The translations under genes and the position numbers were made by a program. 64,000 nt of DNA from Mesostigma viride (Eukaryota > Streptophyta > Mesostigmatophyceae > Mesostigmatales > Mesostigmataceae). The notes beneath the pieces were generated by a model. It made no database searches. It was not told the DNA's origin and saw only the letters and a list, made by a program, of their open reading frames with translations. The DNA is taken from assembly GCA_009746045.1 (NCBI GenBank), contig RPFO01000104.1, positions 6,081,395 to 6,145,394 on the forward strand. The letters are read 5' to 3'. Below, piece by piece: positions 9,642 through 18,233 of the stretch; the stretch's first letter is position 1, and each line of letters opens with the position of its first letter.

Positions 9642-12409
9642 GGGTCAATGTCATCATAGGTGGCCCCTAGCTTCATGAATACCTCCTGTGCAGACAGCCT
9701 AAAAATTTTTGGAGCTGACTGCAACCCTTCAACCCCCAGGTTTGGCCTCAACAAGGGTTGAACAATATCCCTGTGCCACACCTTAGGAGTATTCACCACG
9801 TATACCTGACCTCTCCAGACCTGCTGTGCTATGGCAGGGTCCCCCTTTAGAAAGGCTCTTTTGATATCTGTGGCTTTACACACATAATCCTTCCCTGTAT
9901 TAAGCTGATGCAAAAACAAGGAAAGCAACACCTTGAGAGACGTTTGCTGAATACCAGGAGTATAAAGCTCAGCCTCTGTCAGCTCTGTAGAGCCCCTGAA
10001 CTCAGTGACACATGGCCTAGCATGGAAAATGGGTGGTCCCCCATCAGCCTGAGGTTTATGCTTGCACACAAACTTTAACCTTAGCTTCTTGGCTCCAGCT
10101 GGCATAGCATCAAGAGGAGTCACAGGTGGTGTGTGTGTGGGACTACGTGCATCTGGAACAACCCACTCCTCCCTGGCTTTGGTAAAAGCCTCCAGCCACT
10201 TAAGAAACCCAATCTGCGTCTGGCAGTCCCGTACAATATCATCATAGGACAGGGGAGACATGGATGCAACATCCCATCTACCAAGCCCAAACGCTGAAGG
10301 GTGTAGCTTTTGAGAGTGTATGAGGTCCTCCACACACGGTTCCTGACCTGGGAGGTACTTGGGCTTAACTGCATTGATGGCAGCATCCAACCCAGTGCTA
10401 ATCTGGCTCAAAGGGATTTTAAAATGATCTAGAGGCACCTGTCCTACCCCTGCCACACTCAACCTCCCAGCTGAGATGACAACACCAGGGTAAGATACAA
10501 AAGGTTCCCCTAACAGGGCATTCCCTGAGTAACCCTCAACCACCTGAAATGGAGTGGGCATACCCAAGATTTGAATGCTCACCTGACCTTTGACCTGCAT
10601 TTTGGTTTTGCCTGAAAAATCTGACACTCTAGCCCATGGTGAGGCCTTCATTTTCAGACCAGATACAGCTGCTGCACTGATGATACTCACCTGTGCTTGG
10701 GTGTCTACAGCCAAAATACTAGGATCTTGACCTGCATCCCCTACAGCATTGACCTGTGCTGTACCTGTTGCCACAACTGCTTTAGTGTTGTGTGCCTTGT
10801 GCAAGGCCTTAAGAATCTCAGCAAATGACTTCCTGGGAACGACAGGATCTGCTCTATTTTGTGACTCCTCCAGGTGTGAGGGAGGTGCTACCTGCTGCTC
10901 ACCCTGTGCACCGTCCTCCTGCCCAGGTGGACTATTGGGTTGTAGTGGGGCTGCACTACTGAGGAACACAGGAGCTTCTACTGTGGTACTAGTGCTTGCA
11001 TCAATGACGTCCTTAGCCAATTCATTGGGTGAGATCAATCCACCAGACTCCTGCTCTGAATCCATGTCCAAGAATTCTACCCCTGACACGTCTGCCAGTG
11101 GTGGGTAATAAAGCTTGAGTCTATGCTTGCTGACCACACGCTCTCTGTCATGTTGTATAGTGACTGCAGTCCCTTCTTCATGAATTTTGGTGACTACAGC
11201 TGGACCGTGCCATCTGGCAGAGTGTGCTCTTCCTCTGTCACCCTCTCTGAAAAATAACACATGGTCCCCCACTTCAAACACAGGCCTGGCATTATTTTTG
11301 TCTTTCTTTGCCAGCAACTTGGCTAAGTGCTGCCTTTGTGTGTTGTAGTGAGTGTGTACCTCTGAAGCATAGCTGCCTGACTGAAGGCCAGTTGGGGTGA
11401 TTTCCCCAAAAGGTGAGGACATTATTGGTTTGGCGTTTAGCTGGGTAGTCACCCCTGCTGCCCAAGATGCCCTGTCAGCATAGCTACCAGAGTCAGCCAA
11501 CCTGGATGGCATTTTTCTTATCACATCCCTGATGGCTCTCATGGTACGTTCTACCAACCCCTGACGTTCATGATCTTGAGCCCCAGACACTTCTATCTTG
11601 GGCAGGTCATTCCTGTCCTGGATGCAGAGAAACTGCTGATCCAGCATTACTTTTTCAATGGGGTGAAAACGTGCCAAGGCTATCTGTAAAGCTCTGTGCA
11701 GCTGCTCTTTATCCATCCCAGGCAGGGGCTCCACTACCACAAACCTTGACCAGGCATCCTTTATGACTAGGTAGTATACCGTGTCCTTCACCACGTGTAT
11801 AACATCCCCAACCAGTTTGCCTCTAGCCAGTGGTGGTGTGGCCACATGCCATTTTCTGGGCTTAGGAGCATATAGCTGACATTGCTCACAGTGCTTACGT
11901 ACGTGCCTGCACATCTGTTCCAGATCATGGCCTTGTATTTTATTGGCTAGCCTTTCAGCCACAGCCTCATGGCCCATAACCTTGTGCAGTTGCTCTGCTA
12001 GAGCACCATACGTGATTACCTTTTCTGCTGCTGCACTAAGGGAAGCTATGGTGGGGTCACGCATCATGTGTGACAGTGTCATGTCATATGCCACTTCCCA
12101 ATCCACATCATCACACTCAGGCAACACTTGGCAGACAGAAGGTAACAGGAAACCATTTGTGAAAAATGGTGAGGGTAGCTTACAGGTCTCCCTGGTCTGC
12201 CGCCCCCGCGCGGTTGTAGCGCCCTGGCGTGTCTTGTTGTGCCTGGGAGCCGTGCAGCGCGCTCCTGCTGCAATGGGGTGACGTGTTTTCCAGCATCCAG
12301 GACAAACATCAACGTCAGAACCATAGTCGGGTTTGCCTTTCCAGCAATCATCTTTTAGGTGCCCCTTACAAAGGCACCTAGTGCAATGTTTGGTGGGGTC
12401 ATGAGGCAA
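9608..12409 (-). CDS. Element B pol, part 1: zinc knuckle, integrase, protease, RT N-terminal half
   Basis: A 933-codon frame. Domains in order: CX2CX4HX4C zinc knuckle (C9, C12, H17, C22); integrase zinc domain (H142, H147, C174, C177); integrase core with D202, D257 and E287 (ERQGLVERTM); a GPF-like C-terminal module (GDHVLFF, WHGPAVV, about 380-435); then an aspartic protease (AVDTQAQVSII, D569, with flap-side ALLGEPFVSY at 631-640); then the start of reverse transcriptase (DIKRAFLKGD near 850). No DSGA-type protease lies at the usual copia position between zinc knuckle and integrase. So the order is integrase-protease-RT-RNase H. Remnant A at 15-2735 repeats it. The frame ends at a frameshift just before the RT catalytic motif. 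Confidence 0.9.
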   Translation of the reverse strand: MPHDPTKHCTRCLCKGHLKDDCWKGKPDYGSDVDVCPGCWKTRHPIAAGARCTAPRHNKTRQGATTARGRQTRETCKLPSPFFTNGFLLPSVCQVLPECDDVDWEVAYDMTLSHMMRDPTIASLSAAAEKVITYGALAEQLHKVMGHEAVAERLANKIQGHDLEQMCRHVRKHCEQCQLYAPKPRKWHVATPPLARGKLVGDVIHVVKDTVYYLVIKDAWSRFVVVEPLPGMDKEQLHRALQIALARFHPIEKVMLDQQFLCIQDRNDLPKIEVSGAQDHERQGLVERTMRAIRDVIRKMPSRLADSGSYADRASWAAGVTTQLNAKPIMSSPFGEITPTGLQSGSYASEVHTHYNTQRQHLAKLLAKKDKNNARPVFEVGDHVLFFREGDRGRAHSARWHGPAVVTKIHEEGTAVTIQHDRERVVSKHRLKLYYPPLADVSGVEFLDMDSEQESGGLISPNELAKDVIDASTSTTVEAPVFLSSAAPLQPNSPPGQEDGAQGEQQVAPPSHLEESQNRADPVVPRKSFAEILKALHKAHNTKAVVATGTAQVNAVGDAGQDPSILAVDTQAQVSIISAAAVSGLKMKASPWARVSDFSGKTKMQVKGQVSIQILGMPTPFQVVEGYSGNALLGEPFVSYPGVVISAGRLSVAGVGQVPLDHFKIPLSQISTGLDAAINAVKPKYLPGQEPCVEDLIHSQKLHPSAFGLGRWDVASMSPLSYDDIVRDCQTQIGFLKWLEAFTKAREEWVVPDARSPTHTPPVTPLDAMPAGAKKLRLKFVCKHKPQADGGPPIFHARPCVTEFRGSTELTEAELYTPGIQQTSLKVLLSLFLHQLNTGKDYVCKATDIKRAFLKGDPAIAQQVWRGQVYVVNTPKVWHRDIVQPLLRPNLGVEGLQSAPKIFRLSAQEVFMKLGATYDDIDPCCLSSHTLME

Positions 12410-14896
12410 CCTCTTGTCCCCCCCTGCTGGCTTAGCACCCCCTGGCTTGCTAGCTCCCCCACTTTGTTTTCTGTTTTTGTTATTGTTCTTCCCCCCCCCT
12501 TGTTTCCACCTCCCCCACTTTTGTTGTTTTTGTTTTTATCCCCCCCATTACCGCCTTTACCTGGGCTACCAGCGACTGCATCTGCTTCTTGGAGAGCCCC
12601 GTACCTGAGGCTTCCTCCCCCTTTACCTGCTTCACCTTTCCTCCTTGGCTGCAGCAGCAAACGGCTCTAGGCATTGCTGCACATAGGCCATTGCCTTCCT
12701 GAAGTCCTCCCACTTATCCTTCAGACCTGCCAGGATTACTGACAGGGTGGTGGGGTCCAGTTCTGCCTTTTGTAGCCATAGGTGTACTAGGTACTTGGCA
12801 TTGAGCTTCTTCAGCTCCTCATCCCCTCTATGTACATGACATACTTTTTGTTGTCACTCACATAGTCACGCTTATTGACCTTATAGGCCTCTATCCACTG
12901 GAAGCCCTTAAGCACTTCTAAGTGCTCCCCCGTGGTAACAAGTGCCCTAAGATCAACCATGAACTGCGCCCACAACACATTTTCTGCCACGTCTACCCCG
13001 CTGCTGGCACGCTTTTGGTACAATTGTACCAACTGCTGGATAGGCTTGGCAGATTGATGGATGGGTGTGGACGCACGTAGAGAGGCAAACCAATCACGGA
13101 CATTGTCGCTAGCATATGCATGTGACAACTTAAACAACCACTCCCTAGCTTCGTCCTGGGTATGGCCCTCTGGCAAACCCGGAAACACTAGCTTGTCCTC
13201 TTTCTTTTTTGGATCAAACCTGGGCCTATCAAGGCCATGTTGGAGGTTGTGGTTGTTCCTGCAGGCGGTTGCTGCTGCTGCTGCTGTTGCTGTTGCTGCT
13301 GCTGCTGCTGCCGCTCCCCGCCCTCGTGCCGTGTTGGTGCAGACTCCTGGGTGCCGTGTCCTACCCCGCCCTGGTTGCCCCCCCCTCCCGTCATCCGCCC
13401 CCTCGTCCCTCCTCCGCTTTGGCTGGGTGCGCATGCCTCTGCCTGCGCCCTGCGCTTGGCCGGCTTCAGCGATGCCACCAGCCTGGCCACCGTGTCGGCC
13501 AACGTCCCTGCTCGCCTGGAGACAGCGGGTGGTCGCTTCCAGCATGGCTTGCGCCAGCTGAAGCTGCTCGATGATGTCCTCCCTGTTGGACAGGTTAGAC
13601 GGTCCGGCTTCACCAGGCTGCCTGTAAACACGCGTGCGTGCGGCAGTGCCATCACGGTTGGTGATGGTCTTCTTGGGCTGCGACAAATAATAAAACATTT
13701 GGCTTGCAGAAACATCCTCATCCGGCCCAAGGCCAAACTCGGCTCTCACCGCTTCACCAAGCGGTCCCCTCACCGCTGTCTTACGTGCATGCTTGAGCAT
13801 GCGTCGTCGCTGCTTCAGGATACGCTCCTCCATCCTGCCCACATTGGCTTCCCACCGTGCCAGCGAGCGTCTGTAACGCTCCTGCGCCTCCTGCCTGCCA
13901 GGCGCCTCCATCTCAGCCATACGCTGCAGCTTCATCGCCTGCGCCTTTTTCCATACCCTGAGTTCGCGGACCATCCGGTCCCGGCGCACCTGGGTGATCG
14001 ACATTTTGAGCTTGATGCGCTCCGCCAGCGCAACCTGCCTCTCCCGCTCCGCCTGCTCGCGCTCCTTCTTGGCCTCTGCCGCGGCCCTCCGCGCCTGCCG
14101 ACGCTGCTTGTCGGCGTGAACGTCCATGCGCTTCTGCGCTTCACGCTCCCGCGCCACCATTGCCGGGGTCATGAGGATCTCGTCCTCAGCAGATGCCCCC
14201 GACGGACCTGTCAAAGAGAACTCCGACTCCTGATGCACACCTAGGTGTACCTTCGGCTCACGAGACCGACGCAGACTTTTAAAACATGCAAGGTCCCCCC
14301 GACGCATCACCTCAAACTGCTCCTCGCCAGAAGCCACATCGCTGCGAAACAACGCCCGGCGCACGTTCTCAGCATCCGCCCTCTGCTGGGCGCGAGCACG
14401 AGCGTGCGTGTCCGCGCGCCGAAGCTCCCGCTCCTCGCGCTCAGCCATCGCCCTGGCGAAGCCTTCATCTGCGGCCACCTGCCGCGAACGGCGTCGTCCT
14501 GCTCCTCGGCTGAGGAACCAGGCTGAGCCCATACAGCTCCATGGACTCCTCCTCTGCAGGAGGTGCCGAAGGTCCCGCCCCCGCCGCTGCAGCTGTCGGG
14601 GCGTAAGGAGGACCCCTCGGCCTGTTGACCACAGGCGTGGATCCCCTCCCCTGCGGGTACAGGGGCACTCGCAGCACACGCTGCTGTAAGAACCATCGGA
14701 CAAGTGGCCCGATGAAGACGTCCGACGTCGACGGGTCAGCCTCCATAGACTGATTGAAGCTCCTAGCCGCCCGCTCAATCTCAGCCTGGGCGGCGAGCTC
14801 CGAGTCAGACGTCCCCGAAGACGAGGACGTCGGAGTGCTGGACCGGCTCCTGGGATACATCGGAGCCTTACCCTTGTTAGCATTTGGGTTAGACAT
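12410..14896 (-). pseudogene. Element B gag, frame-broken
   Basis: The start at 14896 (MSNPNANKGKAPMYPRS) follows an A-rich leader about 110 bp inside the 5' LTR. The first frame runs to about 14490, then shifts into a long frame ending at 12811. That frame has a long Arg/Glu/Ala-rich segment, probably coiled coil (about 14470-13740), then a gag core (GLPEGHTQDEAREWLFKLSH near 13160). Two more shifts carry a Lys/Gly-rich tail (12830-12410) into the zinc knuckle at the start of the pol frame. A CTG/CAG run at about 13268-13312 lies in the middle. The part of the long frame upstream of 14896 is leader, not protein. Confidence 0.7.
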
Positions 14897-15003
14897 TTTT
14901 TGAAAAAAATGGGGTGTAGAAAATGAAGTGGGTTTTCGCGAAATAATCGCTTTGAACGCTCGTCGTCTCTCACGTGTGTCTTTTTACGGAGTTTTTTAAT
15001 GCA

Positions 15004-15378
15004 AGTTATGGACACACTGAGCTGGGAATGCTTGGACAGTGCCAAATGGCGTGTGTGTGAACGACGAGACACCTTGGCATTGGGATAGAATGGCACATAT
15101 ACTGCTGGCCAGCCGTCAATGCGGCTGGCCAGACTTTGCGTAAGTTAAACTAACTTACTGATCCTGGACGGACTAGCCTATCAGTTACAACCTGATCTAG
15201 TCAGTCCTAACATGACAACTACAGTCCCGGTACTGAGGTACCGGCTCATCACATACTGAGTCTAGCCACGTGTCCATGCCACGACTGCTCTAGTCCAGCA
15301 CCGTCCCAGTACCCAATTGGGCGCCGGCGGTGCTGGCACGTGTCCACTTAGGCTACAGGCGGGAGACTTAGACTAACT
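15004..15378 (-). repeat. 5' LTR of element B
   Basis: 375 bp, AGTTA...TAACT, matching the left LTR without the MITE. It carries the empty MITE site. Few differences from the other LTR are seen apart from the insert. Confidence 0.9.
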
Positions 15379-15383
15379 GCCAG
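15379..15383. repeat. Target-site duplication GCCAG (right) of element B
   Basis: GCCAG lies directly after the LTR end TAACT and matches 7611-7615. Confidence 0.8.
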
Positions 15384-15433
15384 GGGTAATGCAGGCGGGA
15401 AGGAAGCATAGTTTGGCAGTAATGTGCAGCGTG

Positions 15434-16139
15434 CAAGTTAACGCCAAGCGCATTGGCGTGTTCCTGATTCGGCATATCTCTACGATTCCAGCGGCACCGG
15501 AACGAGTTCATTCCGACAAGTATCAAGAAAGTTATGGTGTTCCGACTTCCCGGTCGCGCGCGAGCGCGAGCCGGCTGTTCTTCTACAGTAAGTCGTGCGT
15601 GAATATGTGCCGACGGCATATGGGGTCGACAGTAATTCCTGGGCTGACAGGAATTAGGTGCTGAACCTACGACGGTATTGGATTAATACGTCGTACGCAG
15701 GAAATAGGAACCTTAACCTGTGGTCTGTTGGTACCGCAGGCTTAGTCCTGGACTATTGGGTGCAGACGCAATAATCACTGTGGACTGTACTCTGTGGTCA
15801 CTGTGCCTATATGGCAGACCTACTACTGTATAGGATCTGGACGCTGTACAGGTTGTTAATACTGTACCGGGGGTGTTAATACTGAGCAGGCCTACGAGGC
15901 TGCTCAGGCCTAGCAAAGCACAGTGCACAAGTATATAAAGAATAATAGGCCAGTGCCAACTGGTTAGATCTCTTGCGAGCCCGTCTCACGTGTGTTGCCT
16001 TGACTTGGCAAACTCGTGTCTAAGCACTCGCGTGCACGAGTGCTGTAAGCCTATATTTTTAACCAAGCTCCATTCCAACCATTCTCATGATGAATCTATC
16101 CGCGCGCATTGGAATCTATCTATCCCTACACATTGCGCT
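15434..16139 (+). repeat. LTR-like repeat with TATA box, copy 3 (5'-truncated)
   Basis: Nearly identical to 36578-37270, starting GTTAACGCCAAGCGCATTGG and including the TATATAAAG at 15932. The first ~700 bp of the full repeat are missing. The copy begins 50 bp beyond the end of element B. Confidence 0.8.
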
Positions 16140-18175
16140 TTAACTCAAATTACAACGATGTTCCGGTTCCATCAAGGCGGTTTACTGCCTGGGCTTCATC
16201 GTCGAGTTTAATCTGCGCTGGACTGCTGCTGATACTCGCGGAATCGAGACTAGCGGATAGAAGGGCGTAGCAGATTGTCGGTTTATTATGCGTTCCGGGA
16301 ATGGTTGAGTTCCCAACGACGGCCGAGGCTAAGTTTATCTTGGAGGTTGTTGGTGGGCGTTTGTATGCCAGGACTAGCTGGATTGGCTGCGTGAAGGTTT
16401 CCTGAGCTATATCCAGATTGCGGGCACGTTATTGGCGACGAATGAGTTTCGTTGCTGGCCTGCTACGTGTTGACGAGCGCTCCTGGCTGTTTCGCATTTC
16501 CTGATGACAAGATGTTGCGGAATCGGCTTTTAGTGATCCTTGTGGGTTGCTGGGTTTTAATGGATCGAGTTATCCAGATTTATCAAGAGTCAACTGCGCA
16601 TGCGGTTCGGCATGGATCGAGTCGAGATCATTGGTTGCGTTCCGGTTTGCGGCATGGCTATGCTTTGCAGCTGAGTGAAGCTACGAGTTTCAAGCGTTCG
16701 AGATTTGTCGTCAAGCGAAGGCGTTTCGCTGCCATGGGTGGCGGTCAAGCATGTTGCTGCAGTGTTGGCTACGACAAGCTCGGCTGGTGTTGACTGTCGA
16801 GTATTGTCCAAAAACCAAATGTCCTCATTTGAGGACATAGTCCTCGTTTGAGACGGGGGGGGTCAGGGGCGCTGTTTTGGCGCCAAATTTGGTCCTAGGG
16901 TCACTTGGTGGGTTTTGGCGCGAAACTGGGATAGGTACTGAGCGCGCCAAGCCCCTGGGGTTGACAGGGGTCGACCGTACCTGGAAAAAATGAGGCGACG
17001 AAAAGTACCTACAATAGCAAGAACATCGCAATGCAATCGAGTGCATGTTTTGTCGAGTGGCGGCTATGGGGTCGTGCCAGTTCCGAGGCTTGCCTGAATG
17101 TTATAGGGCATTATTTTGCCCCGGACGAAGACAGCATTTTAGATCGTCATCTAGTGATTTCGAAGATGCTATTCTTCACGTGCAGGTGCTTTGTATATGT
17201 CGAAAATTTTGTTCATGAACGGATTTTGGCATTGTTGAAGAAAATCTGAGAGCTACGTAGATCGCATGATAGGTCAGTTCGCAGTTCGGTTTTACAATTT
17301 CTTTTTCCGCCCAGGCGCTGCGGATATCGCGAGTATGGGTTATGGTACGCTTCTGGGCTTATGGGCGATATGGGGAGAAGAGGGACCTGGACAGTTGCAT
17401 GCGTCAAAGAGTCTCTATTTTTTCGTCGTGATGTCGCAGTCACGCCTGGCGAAAACAAGGGCGAGCGCGAGCCATATTTTTCTTTTGCCGCAAGGCTGGG
17501 TGCTTCCCACGCGTCACCGTCCTTTAATATATATTTCTTGAGCTGGCCCGCGCAGCTGGCGGCCTGGGCGCACGTCAAGAACAAGGATCCGACTGTCATT
17601 CTCAACCGCATCGTTCTAAGTAAGCGTATTGTAACCTATAACTCCCGCAGACGTGATAATTTCGGTTGCTTTCAATGCCCAACTTCGTGGTTTTGATTAC
17701 GTTTATGTCCGGGGAATAACGGAAGTTTGCTGGGCGGTACTTTCTTTTCCCGTCGCGTCACTGAAAAGGTAAACGGCCTTGCGTTATCAAAACAGCAGCA
17801 AGTAGAAGTCGCTGTGCTTAATTGCGATGTGGTAGTTTGATTCAACACATATACTGCCTTGTTGCTGAGAAGTTTTTCAAGGCTTGCTGGTATGTTGCCC
17901 ATATGTTTCTAATGCTTCAACTCATGTCCAAGTGATCAAGACTGGCTTAGAAACTTGAGCTTGTCATGTTTACATTGTGCTTGTGTTACAACTTGTGCCT
18001 CTTTGCAGTATATGTTTCATATATTCATTGAGAATGATAGATTACGGAGGTGAGATAGGCATGCAACATAAGGAAAAACCCGAGAACTGGGAGAATAACC
18101 CTGAAGAAATTAATAGTAATCTGACACAGACATCCAAGGATCACGCCAGCGGCACAAGGTACAACTAACTATACA
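16140..18175. other. No supported gene; one weak coding-like stretch
   Basis: Nothing could be assigned. A plus-strand frame at about 17415-17625 gives protein-like text (FFRRDVAVTPGENKGE, then LSWPAQLAAWAHVKNKDPT) and ends at a possible GTAAGC donor, but no partner exon was found. A palindromic 21-mer at 16818 recurs at 21422. Confidence 0.25.
16818..16838. repeat. Palindromic 21-mer, copy 1
   Basis: AATGTCCTCATTTGAGGACA plus T: 9-bp arms around TT. The same 21 bases occur at 21422-21442. Together they bracket 4.6 kb that includes the non-LTR RT gene. Confidence 0.7.
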
Positions 18176-18233
18176 TCACAAAACTACACGCAGCAACAGC
18201 GCTGCCGGCCCACCATGCAGGCCTGGAAGGAAT

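Larger units (their letters stand above)
7616..15378 (-). mobile_element. Copia-type LTR retrotransposon B, nearly full length
   Basis: Two direct repeats (7616-8295 and 15004-15378) bound a gag-pol region on the minus strand. The 5-bp sequence GCCAG occurs immediately outside both ends (7611-7615 and 15379-15383), as expected for a target-site duplication. LTR termini are AGTTA...TAACT, not TG...CA. Next to the left (3') LTR the minus strand reads a purine-rich AAAGAAAACTTAAAGTGGG, a good polypurine tract. No tRNA-CCA-type primer site is obvious at the other LTR. Gag and pol contain a few frameshifts, so the copy is defective but young enough to read. Confidence 0.9.

Noticed and set aside
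14897-15096. Upstream extension of the 761-codon gag frame to 15096
   Set aside because: It runs through the LTR and leader; the frame in register with the gag start is a different one, beginning at 14896.
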